This document shows, piece by piece, positions 22,331-32,665 of a stretch of DNA of 64,000 nt. The DNA is taken from assembly GCA_963995505.1 (NCBI GenBank), contig OZ023187.1, positions 2,487,501-2,551,500 of the forward strand. Direction: 5' to 3'. Position 1 is the first letter of the stretch. Every line of letters begins with the position of its first letter. The stretch is from Hypericum androsaemum (lineage: Eukaryota; Streptophyta; Magnoliopsida; Malpighiales; Hypericaceae). Under the pieces are notes generated by a model. It saw only the letters and a list, made by a program, of their open reading frames with translations, was not told where the DNA came from and made no database searches. The position numbers and the translations under genes were made by a program.

Positions 22331-22481
22331 AAGACGAACGGGGAGAAGACCAGAAGGGCATATCAGTCATTTCTAATATAAAATAAGAAAAAATTGATTA
22401 ATGACATCAACTAGGGACCCGAAAGTATAATAATAACCAAATTACAGGGGCTCAGCAATTAGTAGGGAAACTACAGGATCC

Positions 22482-23893
22482 TGTTGGAGCATAAAATTAA
22501 TATCTCAGATTGATGACGATCTATCTCCGGATATGCGAGAATTGGCTCGGGCTCGTCGGTACATGGAGCCCGGGCAAGAGGCCCCTCTCGCTCACATAGG
22601 CGAGCCTGGGCGAGAGGCTCCTCCCGCCCACGTAGGCGAGTCTTAGCGAGAGACTCTTCTCGCTCACATTGGTGAGCCCGGGCGAGAGGCTCCTCTCGCT
22701 TACGTGGGCGAGTCCGATCGAGAAACTCTTCCCACTCACATAGGCGAGAGGCCGGTGGGAAGCACGAGCGAGGAGCCGAGTGAGAGGCCTACGGCGAGAG
22801 GCCGAGTTGCGAGAGGCCGAGTGAGAGGCCTATGGTGAGAGTCCGAGTGGTGAGAGGCCTACGGCGAGAGGCTGAGTGAGAGGCCTACGGTGAGAGTCAG
22901 AGTGGAGAGAGGCCTACGGCGAGAGGCCGAGTGGCGAGAGGCCGAGTGGCGAGAGGCCTACGGCTAGAGGCCGAGTGGCAAGAGGCCGAGTGCGAGAGGC
23001 CGAGTGGCGAGAGGCCGAGTGCAAGAGGTCGAGCGAGAGGTCGAGTGGAGAGAGGCTGAGTGAGAGGCCTACAGCGAGAGGCCGAGTGGCGAGAGGCTGA
23101 GTGAGAGGCCTACGGCGAGAGGCCAAGCGAGAAGCCTAAGGCGGGAAGCCGAGCGAGAAACCTAAGGCGGGAAGCCTAAGGCGAGAAGACGAGCGAGAAG
23201 CCGAAGGTGAGAAGCCAACTTGGACTCGAGCGGGAACCTCATTGGACCTTCGTAGGCAGAAAGGTGATTCTGGGAATAGGTCCACTTCGGTTGAGGAGGC
23301 CGTTAGCTTGAGCCCATTTTGGGATTCACTTTGGGCCTAACGAGATGTCCATCTTGGGTGATAACGGACTTGAGACGAGGTTTTTCGTGGAGGATTCAAG
23401 AAGGGCAAGCCAATCTATATTTTCCTAAGTTGAGCCGGGATTCTCAATGTTTGGTGAGACTTGGTAAGTTCCTCTTTAGGCCACGATCGCTTGGTTGTCA
23501 CGTTTTGAAACTTCCTATTCGAGGACGGGATTTGCTCATTTAAGGAAGACGGCTTGTACTAAGCCGAGGGGATCCCGTCATATTAGGAACAAATAACTTG
23601 AAGCGGATCTCTCGGGATTGAGACTTGGAGCCGAAGGTCTTGGAGGCGGTTTAGGATTTCCTATTCTGAAGGCGCGGAGGTTAGGTCAAGGCACTCTATA
23701 TGAGGAAGGCTCGGGCGAGAGAACAGACATCAACAACACAACACACAACTACTTTACTTACCATTGTTGCTTTTCTTTTTCTTAGCCCGTAGTCCGTAGT
23801 TCATAGCTTAGCCTAGCCTAGCATAGTTAGACCGACCTTGGGACGGTCACTCCGGATCTGTCTCGGGTTACTTGTTCACTTATTTCTGCAGCA
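22482..23893 (+). mobile_element. Solo LTR (1.4 kb) with 5-bp target duplication
   Basis: Begins TGTTGGAGCATAAAATTAAT and ends tatttctgcagca. It is flanked by perfect 5-bp repeats GATCC (22477-22481 and 23894-23898). The start is close to that of the LTR at 27843, and the end region (cggtcactccgga) resembles the 3' part of that LTR, so the two retroelement families are related. No internal region is present, indicating recombination between two LTRs. Confidence 0.85.
22520..23240. repeat. GC-rich minisatellite within the solo LTR
   Basis: Two arrays. At about 22540-22745 a roughly 42-base unit (gcgagcccgggcgagaggct with ctctcgctcacatag) is repeated. From about 22750 to 23210 a roughly 15-base unit, ggcgagaggccgagt, alternates with gagaggcctacggc variants. 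Short-period slippage explains the length of this LTR. Confidence 0.85.
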
Positions 23894-23954
23894 GATCCTC
23901 AGAGTCTATTTGACTATATCCTGAAATTTTATCAGTAATTATCTCAATATCTTA

Positions 23955-25355
23955 TCATGGGGAAAAAACAAATATCAAGCAAGATTTTTAAATACCGATC
24001 CGACCGACAGTTCAATCGACTAGACCGATTGAACCATGACCCAGAGAACAAAGCAGGTCGTTCTCCGAGCCGTTTTTAAAAACCTTGCTTAGAAGTAATA
24101 ATCGGACGATTAACTACGAGAGTTACGCGGCGGGAGGCTAGCCAAAAATGAAACTAGTAATTCTGATCGTGGACACCAGAAACTTTACACGTGGAAGGAA
24201 CTAAATGAAAAGCAGAAGGGGAGAGATAGGACAGTACGGCGAACGACCGGTCACGGGCACTACCAATGACTAAATACACAGTGGGGGAGGAGAAAAATGA
24301 AAAATCACAGGGATAGATGGGCTCCACGTATCGAAACGCGCTACGTGGATTTATTGATGGAAAATTATTTCAGTATAATAAAAACATATCAAAATTGAAT
24401 ATTATGCACTCATTTATAGTGAAATTGATAAATATATTATTTTTATTTTATCTAAATAAAATTTGAATTAAATTGATCCTTCATTTTCAGTTATCATCTG
24501 ACCTAAAAAATATATATTTAAATTTTCAATCTTTAAAATCAAATATTATATTTCTCTAGCACTACCACCTCCATTGAAACAATTGCTGTCGTATGTACTC
24601 TCCTTCGTAAGCAATCAGCATTCTCAGGTCAGACTAGATCGTACCTTCTTATTATCTTGTACATTTAATTACGTTCCTAGGTTACGAAACCAGATTACAT
24701 ATTGACTCCGGAAACAATGTCGATTAGCTTGTCTTCCAAAAGATTGAGCTATCTCTCCCTTCGAATATTAATGTACTCATATTCTCCAACTTCCCAACCA
24801 AATAAAATATAAGCAACATGTTTTAACCCAAAAAAAATTGGAAACTAGTCTGTTGGTGGGCATCCGTTTATCCGGTGCCATGAAGTAGACAGAATAGGCA
24901 TAATCTTTGCTTCATTACGTGACATTTGAGGACCAAGGCTCACGTAGTTCCGGCTAACCAGGAAGTGGGAAAATTTTCAAATCAAACCAAAGTCCATAAA
25001 TAGCAAACTACATAGAAAATAAATGCATAAATTACAATTCCCATTAAAACAAAAGGAAATAAAAGGAACTAAGATATATCTTTTCCCCTGGCAAAGGCAA
25101 AGACCCCAAAGTGGAAGCAGCCAGGCGTGGCCTCCTCGGGTACCGGAAGAGGGAAGGGACACGTGGCGGAGTATACCGGGAAAAGAGAGTGTGCTTGGTG
25201 GCGACCCAAAGTGGCCGAGTATCAGAAGCATGCTTTAGCGAGGGGATATTCATTATTTAAACGAAAAGGAAGAGATGGAAGAATTTTTCACCGACTCCAA
25301 ATATTAAAGATAATAAAAAAATGATTTTTTAACATCAATAAGAATTGATTATAAG
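23955..25355. other. Intergenic sequence, no gene seen
   Basis: Mostly AT-rich. A GC-richer patch at 25080-25220 is open on both strands but has no recognisable motif. No element ends found. Confidence 0.45.
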
Positions 25356-25673
25356 GTAAATTACTTTCATGATCTTGGAATTTGGTATTCGTCTCTTATC
25401 TCCTGTATTTTCAAAATAAATTAAATAGTCATTGACGTTTGATTTTATATTTGAAATGACAGTTATATTTTTACTCTGGTCAACCAAAACCTACGACCAT
25501 TTTTTCCGATTATTTTTTTGGCGAATATCAAATCCGATCATCTTCTCCAATCAACTTCCGATCATTTTCCCGACGACCACCAAAATCAAAATCAAAATAA
25601 AAAACAAGAGATTTAAACATCCATCGAAAGCAATAGATTTCAACATCCCACCACCAAGAACCTGACCTCCATT
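25356..25673. mobile_element. Single MULE-type arm, partner not found
   Basis: aggtaaattactttcatgatcttgg followed by aatttgg and ttttcaaaataaatt follows the pattern of the arms at 19530 and 61759 (GGTAAATTAC, then 'value of the arm' motifs). No inverted partner was found downstream, so this is either a truncated element or one broken by the MULE inserted at 25683. Confidence 0.45.
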
Positions 25674-26120
25674 AAAATGTTCGGGTAACAAACACTCATG
25701 GTCACTAAACTATACTATTTTTTGTCTATGGTCACTAAACTATTTTTTTCCCTTTTATGATAACCAAACTATACTAAGTCGTTCAGGTATGATACTTCCG
25801 ATCAGTTTTTGCCGAAAATTTTTCCGGAAACACACAACGGCATCTCTACTAACTTATCATGCTTCTTTTAGCGATAAACAATTGAAAGCCAAAAAGACAA
25901 AAAATAAAAGTTGAGAGACAGAGAACAAGAAATAGAGAGCAACGAAGATTAAATATCCAAGTTCAAAATTTAAGTAGAAATAGATTGAGTAGTCTCACAT
26001 ACTAGACCACGTTCACAAACTAAACATAAGAAAACAAGAACTTCCAAAGACAATTCAGTTCCAACAGACAACTAGCCATTTTCCTAAGAGCTTGATATCC
26101 AAGATTACTGCAACATCTCC

Positions 26121-26756
26121 TGATAATTTTAACGCGTAATTAACGAGTAATTACATGATAAAATCCGATTAATTAATAAACTAATTCGTTAAAAATAAAT
26201 CACTTACTTGTTGAAGCAATATGTCAACAGGTTCGGGTCCACAATGTCTTCGTGCCAGTCGAATTACGATCACGTTATAACGGATTCGTAATTAATTTTC
26301 ACGAGATTTCCTCTATTGAAAATCTGATCAAAACTCAAGGACTATTCCAGAGTTTTTCTTTCTTATTGAGTGGTTGTGGGAAAACTTGCAGATTGGTTCA
26401 GCCAGAATTTTCTTTTTATAGAGAAATCCTGACAACCAGAACGCGCCACGTGGCAAACCACATGGCGCACATAACTGCCACGTGGCACTTCTAGGCCACA
26501 TGTCCGCCACGTGGCATGCCGCGTGGCACTTCGGGCCGCATGCCCGCCACGTGGCATGCCACGCCAACGTGCCACGTGGGCCGCCAAGTCTGGCGGCAAC
26601 TACGTTAGCGCCACGTCACGCTGACGTGGCGCTTGCGTGGCCTCAGGCCGGTCGACTAGGGTTGACCGGCCCATTCCACCCAAAAATTTGCGCCTGATGG
26701 GCCTGGGCCCAATCATGCACAATAATAATTGCCTGATTGGGCCTTTAGGTCCAACA
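26121..26756. repeat. GC-rich block with repeated CCACGTGGC; possible solo LTR
   Basis: Between about 26430 and 26640 the palindrome CCACGTGGC and near variants (gcgccacgtcacg, gacgtggcgc) recur many times, creating many G-box-like CACGTG cores. The block may be bounded by TG at 26121 and CA at 26756 with flanks tctcc/tcttc (4 of 5), which would make it a solo LTR. The left boundary is uncertain. Confidence 0.45.
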
Positions 26757-26911
26757 TCTTCTAACATAATCAGCCTTGTTTGCTAGGAGGTACTTCAATA
26801 TCCAAGTTTCTAGTTTTTGCCTTGTTCAACTATTTTTCTCTTCACCTGCAAAATATGAGCATAATAAAACTTACATTTAATATTCGTTAGAAAAAAATGT
26901 AAGTAGAAAAT

Positions 26912-27193
26912 TTAACTTACATGTAACTTTGAAATCTTTTGATTTGGTTGAATAGGAGCTTCGTTGATAGTGTGGCTACCTTGCTCATTTTCTTGCTTCC
27001 TAGAGTTATGGCCTTCTTGTCCACAAGTTTTGCACGTCATTTTCACCCCTTTTCTTGACATCCTTGTATTTTTTTGTGATTGGTTTTGAGATTCAAGTTC
27101 TGCAGCCTCTTTCCTCCTCACCTTTTGTCTTCTCCCCCTCTTAACCACATGAGGAGCGGGCACCACTGGTGGGTCAGAACTCGAAGGCCACAT
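26912..27193 (-). pseudogene. MuDR transposase C-terminal fragment with zinc knuckle
   Basis: The 93-codon minus frame contains a basic KRGRRQKVRRKEA segment and then RKGVKMTCKTCGQEGHNSRK. This is the C-terminal basic region plus CCHC knuckle seen in plant MuDR-type transposases. The last knuckle ligand is Gln instead of Cys. The catalytic DDE and SWIM regions that should precede it are absent. Confidence 0.75.
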
Positions 27194-27194
27194 G

Positions 27195-27470
27195 TCAGGT
27201 CCATTGATTGGATTGATTATGTTCTTCCATATAAAATTCTTCCTTCACAAAATTGTCCATTCTAATCAAGGGATCTAGACCATGTTGCATAGTCTCAATC
27301 ACATTGTTTGAGATTATATAAACCTCAACTTTACCATTTATAACCTCTTTCAACATCTTCCTACACTCAACATCATTGGCTACTCTAAGCAAACAATCAT
27401 GACCATCTTCAAATCCAGCCCGATCGAAGTATTGACACTCTATTCTTGTAGTCGTGAAATTTTGGACCAT
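27195..27470 (-). pseudogene. Putative MuDR transposase N-terminal fragment
   Basis: A 91-codon minus frame just upstream of the knuckle fragment contains GFEDGHDCLLRVANDVECRK and GKVEVYIISNNVIE. This arrangement is reminiscent of the N-terminal region of plant MuDR proteins, where a 'x-G-x-V-E-V-Y' strand precedes the conserved domain. Assignment rests mainly on its position inside MULE arms next to the C-terminal piece. Confidence 0.55.
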
Positions 27471-27842
27471 TTTTATCCATCTCTATCGTTGACATCATAT
27501 TACGATCAATGTAGTCTCAATAATATACTGTACCACCAGAATACACATGCTCTCCATTGACGGCTCTAAGTAACCCAAAAACATGAAACTCTATTGTAAA
27601 GAAACCACAACTTTCTCATGGACAAAATCAGAATAAAATAAAGTATAGTAAACATCATTGTCCCAGCAATATATACTATTACAGATAAAAAAAAGCAGTA
27701 CCCTATTAACCTAGTTTAATAATTAATCAGTACCCTATTATTCTAGATTAAACTATTAAGCAGCACCCTAAGAATCTAGATTAAACTATTAAGCAGTACC
27801 CAAAACCCAATAGAAAGCAATACTCAAAACCTTCATGCATAT

Positions 27843-28658
27843 TGTTGGAGCGGAAAATTAATTCTCGGATTTGTTTGACCATATCTTAGTAAAATAGCCG
27901 TATCTTCTTAGTCGTATATTCGATTGATATGATTCCAAAAGTTACAAAAAGATAAAACATAGATCTAGAACTTTCTAGTTTGTGACTTCTCCAAATTCGG
28001 CGCAGAAGGAGGTCACACTTAGGTCGGAAGTTCTAGGAGTAAGTTTTTTCCTTATTAGGCCGCGGATCTGCTGAACCTATTTTGGTAAAAATACCGTAAC
28101 TTTCTCCTCAAGTATTGGATTGACACGATTCTAAATGTCACAGAAGGAGAAGACAGAGATCTATAACTTTATTATTTATGACGTTTCTAAATTCAGTATA
28201 GAAAAGGATCAAATAAGGGTTGGAAGTTTCGGGCAGTTTAAGTTTTCCTTATTAGGCCGAGGCTATATTAAGTTTTCCTAGTTGAAAATGGCCTAGAGTT
28301 TTTCTATGGGGCTGGGGCAAGCTTATTCTATATAAAGAGAGCTAGGTACAGGCATGAAGGAGACCCACAAACCAAACATCAAACCTTTAGCTTCATAGTT
28401 TTTATCGTAGCTTTTATTTTATATAGCCTCTAGTTTTTATCTTTATGTTTTTTTCTTCCCCTTCTTCCCCATATGTTCAATAAAGTTCTTGCTCTTCTAC
28501 CAGTTCTTTTCTCTTCTATCTATTCTAATCTTTATCTTCTCTTCTCTTTTCCCATATTTCTTCTATTTCTCTCTTTCGTTCGAATCACTCTTGGAACGAC
28601 CACTCCGGACCCGTTCTAAAGATCGTTTCTGACGTTCTACCACAATTTATTTGCAACA
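27843..28658 (+). repeat. 5' LTR
   Basis: 816 bases, TG...CA. It contains a TATATAAA box at about 28329-28336, followed by a pyrimidine-rich region. An internal duplication is visible: the segments starting near 27867 and 28063 share ...gatt.gacatgatt, cagatctataact-type and cttattaggccg blocks. Confidence 0.92.
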
Positions 28659-28955
28659 TTATTTTTTGGCACGCTCGGTGGGACTAAGGAGGGCGTCTGA
28701 GAAGAGTGATTGTTGCATCAAAATACATGAGTTTCCACATACAGTTTTGAGTCCTTCCTCAAAAAGGACGAAATCGGTCAAAAGTTGTGCTGAAAGAGGA
28801 CGTCCAGCAAGGTCAGCCGACTTTGGAGAGTTTTCTGGCCCTTTTTGGAGCTGAATCTGAAGAAGTCTTCTTCATCAAAAGTGAAGATAATTATTTTCCT
28901 CTTTCTATGGATACTAAGAACGCCGAAATTGGTGTTTGTACCAGGAAGATATGAC

Positions 28956-29340
28956 CAAAATACTAAAGGTCGATAGATCTGTATGATTGAGAATTCCAGT
29001 CTATTTTAGAAGATATTTTGGTCTTTTTACCGGTCGAATTAGGAGACGGCCATTTCAAAAAAAATTGATCTATCTATCATCTTTCCAGGGACACAAAAAT
29101 CGCTTAAATCAGGATTCGTACGAGGGTATTATGATCAAAATACTAAAGACCGGTCAGCTTGTCAGTTTGAAAAGTCCAGTAGGTTTTGAAGGGCAGTTCG
29201 GTCTTTTTCACTGCCGAATTAGGCAATAGCTATTTCAGTCAAAATTGAAGATTTATCTCTCAGCTTTCTAGAAACATCAAGATCGCCTCAATCGAAGTTT
29301 GAACGAAGAAACTAAGATAAAAATATAGAAAGTTGGTCAT
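28956..29340 (+). repeat. Tandem repeat in retroelement leader, period 180 bp
   Basis: Two head-to-tail diverged units start at caaaatactaaag (28956 and 29136). They share cagt.tattttgaag, cggtctttttnnnngccgaattagg and atctttcnag...aaaatcgc blocks. The same motifs loosely resemble the internal duplication of the LTR, suggesting the leader and LTR share an origin. Confidence 0.7.
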
Positions 29341-29436
29341 TCTAAAAATTGATTATGAAATTATGAATTAATGATGGCCTATGCTCCAGAATGGTTGTTA
29401 CATGCTTTAGATGAGGAACTTAACGTTTGAGAAACC

Positions 29437-29760
29437 ATGAAGGAGGTTGTCTCAATAGTTTCAGGATGGCTTCGTTGTAACTATGGCTATGATGCATTCT
29501 TTGATAAGTTTGTTGAGGAAGTTGAGTTTCCTATTTTGAGAGTTCACCACAGGAGGGAGAGGGAACTTCAAAGACTATGGGCTAACTATACTGTTAGCTC
29601 AACAATGACTGCGCGACATGATGTAATTGGATATCTTAGGTACTTGATGTCGTTTCCTCTTAGTCAAGAAATTATACAAGATTTTGAAAGAGATCTTCAG
29701 AATGCCGGATATACGACACACCTGTGGTATATTATACATCAAATCACCAAGTCGAAGTAA
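29437..29760 (+). CDS. Retroelement ORF of unknown function (107 codons)
   Basis: An open frame in the retroelement interior, containing HHRRERELQRLWANY and HDVIGYLRYLMSF. I do not recognise a domain. It has no zinc knuckle or protease motif. It could be a gag-like remnant or the first part of the ORF that resumes at 29913-31059. Confidence 0.4.
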   Translation: MKEVVSIVSGWLRCNYGYDAFFDKFVEEVEFPILRVHHRRERELQRLWANYTVSSTMTARHDVIGYLRYLMSFPLSQEIIQDFERDLQNAGYTTHLWYIIHQITKSK

Positions 29761-29762
29761 CA

Positions 29763-30206
29763 TCAGGTGTCGTACATGAAGTTGAAAATCAAGTAGATTA
29801 TGAGCACCATGATTTTGAGATGGATACCATAGCCGCCGTACATGTATCGGCTGGATATACACAATCTCTTTTTTCTGAGGTTGAAGAGGTTGTATAAACA
29901 ATAAGTGAACAGTTGGCCGACACCACGACCATCGAACTTGCAACGCTCCAATTCGAGGAAGAGGAGACAGACGTACAATCAAGTGACGTATGTGAAGATG
30001 AAGATCAAATAGTTTTTGAATCCCATGATTCTGAGACTAGAGTTGAGACCGCCGTACATGAACTGGCCGAATCTACACAATATTTCTTTTCCCATTGTCA
30101 AAGAGGAAGTGCAAACGATAAGTCAACAGTTGGCCGACACCGCGGCCATCGAGCTTGTAATACCCACATTCGAGGAAAAGAAAGAGTTATTCTCGATACA
30201 AGTCAC
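29763..30206 (+). repeat. Tandem duplication inside retroelement ORF, period about 216 bp
   Basis: Units at about 29763-29979 and 29980-30206 share cagttggccgacacc, gccgccgtacatg, cacaat.tc..tttt and attcgaggaa. The first unit carries a stop (tgtataaac, near 29893) that the second lacks, so the duplication disrupted or extended the coding frame. Confidence 0.85.
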
Positions 30207-31059
30207 ATCGGTAACCAAGACAACTCTAAGTGCTGTATCAAATATGAAAGGCATCCTGGGGCCTCCGCCGACTGAGAGAATCTTTGGGCCTTCACCAGCA
30301 AAGGAAATTTTAGGGCCTCCGCCGAATCACCTATTGCGGAGATCCTGGTCACACTTTGGTCCACGAGTAGTGAGCCACCTTCGCTTGCCCAATTTTGTCC
30401 AAACTCAACGGAAAGACACAGGGGGCCAAGTCTACAGTCAGAATTCAATCTCACCCGGGGGGCATGAAGAGTGCTGCAATATTGTAGTCGAAGCTCCTAC
30501 ATCGGCCGAAATTATCCCGGTCAAAAGGCAAGATGTGCTCATGCCAAAGAAGGTGAAGGATGATAAAGTCAAGTGTTCAACTCCTCCTCAACCAAGCAAG
30601 AGTACGGTGAAGCAACAACCTAATGGGCCTGCTCAACCTTGGCCATCAAAGGTTTCAAATTACAGAGAATGTCCTCAAGTCACATGGTCAAAATTGGCCA
30701 GCAACAAAAAAAGAGCGCCTGAGTATGCGTGGGTTAAGAGAGACTTTGTCACTCGATTGGCGATCGAGCAAGGAGTTCTCCAGAGAAAGAAACCCTTCAA
30801 GGTTTGGGTGCCTAAGGAAGAACTTTTGCGGTCTAAGAAACAACCATGTGAGACACGACCCACAAAGAGTGATCCACCTACAAGGTCTCTAAGTTATCAC
30901 ACGAAGCCTGTGCGAAAGGAGATGCCAAAAAAGCTAAATCCAAACTCGGGGGGCAAGTGTCAGGAGTCTCATCGACCGACTCTCACGAAGACTCAACGAA
31001 GAAGGTTGGAGCGAAAAATTTATAAGCAAAGGAAAAAGCTCAGAGACCTTCAGCAATAA
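30016..31059 (+). CDS. Retroelement basic ORF (347 codons)
   Basis: An uninterrupted frame ending just before the 3' purine tract. The N-terminal part is acidic. A Pro-rich middle has GILGPPPTERIFGPSPAKEI repeats of a GP(P/S)P motif. The C-terminus is strongly basic and ends PTLTKTQRRRLERKIYKQRK. Ending in a 'T-x-T-Q-R-R-R' helix is a pattern I associate with proteins of non-autonomous plant LTR elements, but I cannot name a domain. No catalytic motif is visible. Codon 1 is not fixed; frame 29913-30275 overlaps in another phase because of the tandem duplication. Confidence 0.5.
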   Translation: MNPMILRLELRPPYMNWPNLHNISFPIVKEEVQTISQQLADTAAIELVIPTFEEKKELFSIQVTSVTKTTLSAVSNMKGILGPPPTERIFGPSPAKEILGPPPNHLLRRSWSHFGPRVVSHLRLPNFVQTQRKDTGGQVYSQNSISPGGHEECCNIVVEAPTSAEIIPVKRQDVLMPKKVKDDKVKCSTPPQPSKSTVKQQPNGPAQPWPSKVSNYRECPQVTWSKLASNKKRAPEYAWVKRDFVTRLAIEQGVLQRKKPFKVWVPKEELLRSKKQPCETRPTKSDPPTRSLSYHTKPVRKEMPKKLNPNSGGKCQESHRPTLTKTQRRRLERKIYKQRKKLRDLQQ

Positions 31060-31341
31060 TTGTATAGTCGTTATAATAAAGGACATAGAGCTCCCACTCA
31101 ACCATAAAGGCCTAAATCAAGTTTTAGCGAGAAATCCGTGAGCACACGGATATCTCGAGATGAGTGATCAACTGCACGCCTACAACGGCTAGGTCTCGAC
31201 CGGTTTGATGGTACATTCTCCACATATTTACGGTCTTGCCTTAACCGGTTATTTTTTGAGTGGAGTTAATTTTCTGCATGTTCAAGAACGGATACACGTC
31301 AACGCTTTTCCTAGCATCAAAACATTGACGTGTGGGGGCAT

Positions 31342-32161
31342 TGTTGGAGCAGAAAATTAATTCTCGGATTTGTTTGACCATATCTCAGTAAAATAGCCGT
31401 ATCTTTCTACTCGTGTATCCGATTAATGCGATTCCAAAAGTTAAAAAAAGATAAAACATAGATCTAGAACTTTCTAGTGTGTGACTTCTCCAAATTAGGC
31501 ACAGAAGGAGGTCAGACTTGGGTCGGAAGTTTCGAGAGTAGATTTTTTCTTTATTAGGCCGCGGATCTGCTGAACCTATTTTGGTAAAAATGCCGTAACT
31601 TTTTTTCAAGTATTGGATTGACACGATTTCAAACGTCACAGAAGGAGAAGACAGAGATCTATAACGTTGTTATTTATGACTTTTCCAAATTCAGCATGGA
31701 AAAGGATGAAATATGGGTTGGAAGTTTTGGGCAGTTTAAGTTTTCCTTATTAGGCCGAGGCTATGTTAAGTTTTCCTAGTTAAAAATGGCCTAGGGTTTT
31801 TCTATGGGGCTGGGGCGAGCTAATTCTACATAAGGAGAGCTAGGTACAGGCATGAAGGAGACCCACAAACCAAACATCAAACCTTTAGCTTCATAGTTTT
31901 TATCGTAGCTTTTATGTTATGTAGACTCTAGCTTTTATCTTTATGTTTTTTCCTTCCCCTTCTCCCCCATATGTTCAATAAAGTTCTTGCTCTTCTCCCA
32001 GTTCTTTTCTCTTCTATCTATTCTAATCTTTATCTTCTCTTCTCTTTTCTTTTCCCATATTTCTTCTATTTCTCTCTTTCGTTTGAATCACTCTTGGGAC
32101 GACCACTCCATACCCGTTCTAAAGATCGTTTCTGACGTTCTACCACAATTTATTTGCAACA
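31342..32161 (+). repeat. 3' LTR
   Basis: 820 bases, TGTTGGAGCAG...TTTGCAACA, closely matching the 5' LTR with scattered substitutions and short indels (for example an extra cttttcttt around 32045). Confidence 0.92.
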
Positions 32162-32665
32162 CATATACCATTAAACAAATGCAACATGCACACAAGTTAA
32201 ATGAACAAAAATTAAAAGTGAAATAGTTACCGTATTAGGGTGGTGGTTCACGACAAACTCTTTGTTTAGGTATTGGGTCTCTCATATCTTTAAATGGTGA
32301 ATTTGTCTTCTGCGTTGTTTGGGTACAATAGATCCTTAAAATAGCCAAGCAATTTTTGGCAAAATGGTGAAATGGTTGCCTTTTAATCTTCTGTGTCTTC
32401 TTAGTCTTATGGGCTTCTTGAGTTTTAATTTTTTGTCTTGTTAGGAATTGTTGTTAGCGCCAGAAAATAGCTTTTTCCCGCTATATTTGGTGGCCCCACT
32501 TTTTTTTTTTGGCAATCGTGAAATTTTCGGCAAAAACTGATCAGAAGTATCATACCTGAACGACTTAGTATAGTTTGGTTATCATAAAGAAAAAAATAGT
32601 TTAGTGACCATAAATAAAAAATAGTAAAGTTCAGTGACCATGGATGTTTTTTACTCAAAATGTTG

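Larger units (their letters stand above)
21581..23945. mobile_element. Gene-capturing MULE (Pack-MULE type), split by a solo LTR
   Basis: Left end GAGATAATTACTGACAG and right end (complement of ttatcagtaattatctc) are inverted repeats of about 120 bases. They continue through the agactctgaggaccc and ctgagcccctgtag regions. The right arm is interrupted at 22482-23893 by a solo LTR; removing it restores a contiguous arm matching the left one. Flanks aatattttt (21572-21580) and aatatctta (23946-23954) match at 7 of 9 positions, a worn 9-bp duplication. Without the insert the element is about 950 bp. Its GC-rich interior holds captured coding sequence (22150-22330) and a four-copy minisatellite. 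Confidence 0.85.
27843..32161 (+). mobile_element. Non-autonomous LTR retrotransposon (LARD-like, no pol)
   Basis: Two LTRs (27843-28658 and 31342-32161) start TGTTGGAGC and end TTTGCAACA. They are nearly identical and flanked by perfect 5-bp repeats CATAT (27838-27842 and 32162-32166). A primer-binding-type sequence, ttggcacgctcggtgggac, lies about 6 bases inside the 5' LTR. A purine tract, gtgtgggggca, abuts the 3' LTR. The 2.7-kb interior has no protease, RT, RNase H or integrase. Similar LTRs and an intact target duplication indicate a fairly recent insertion, mobilised in trans. It sits inside the MULE at 25683-32656, so it is younger than that element. Confidence 0.93.
25683..32656 (-). 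mobile_element. MuDR-type MULE relic, split by an LTR retrotransposon
   Basis: Left arm gggtaacaaacactcatgg (25683) and right arm (complement of ccatggatgttttttactc, ending 32656) are inverted repeats of about 150 bases. They share ggtcactaaacta, ccaaactatactaagtcgtt and cagtttttgccgaaaat. The flanks aaaatgttc (25674-25682) and aaaatgttg (32657-32665) match at 8 of 9 positions. Removing the 4.3-kb retroelement at 27843-32161 leaves about 2.65 kb. The interior holds N- and C-terminal remnants of a MuDR transposase on the minus strand (27470-26912); the catalytic core is missing. It is therefore an internally deleted derivative of an autonomous MULE. Confidence 0.85.

Noticed and set aside
21588..22370. 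260-codon minus-strand frame with a repeating PSSSF/PDFPFGYS pattern
   Set aside because: It is generated by the 125-bp minisatellite within a transposon. Only the short kelch-like part looks like captured coding sequence.
22914..23126. Ser/Arg/Leu-rich repetitive frame
   Set aside because: Translation of the 15-bp minisatellite in the solo LTR.
24977..25324. Open frames on both strands in a GC-richer patch
   Set aside because: No motif, and equal openness on both strands suggests chance.
29913..30275. 120-codon frame overlapping the retroelement ORF in another phase
   Set aside because: Made open by the 216-bp tandem duplication. The longer 30016-31059 frame is the more plausible product.
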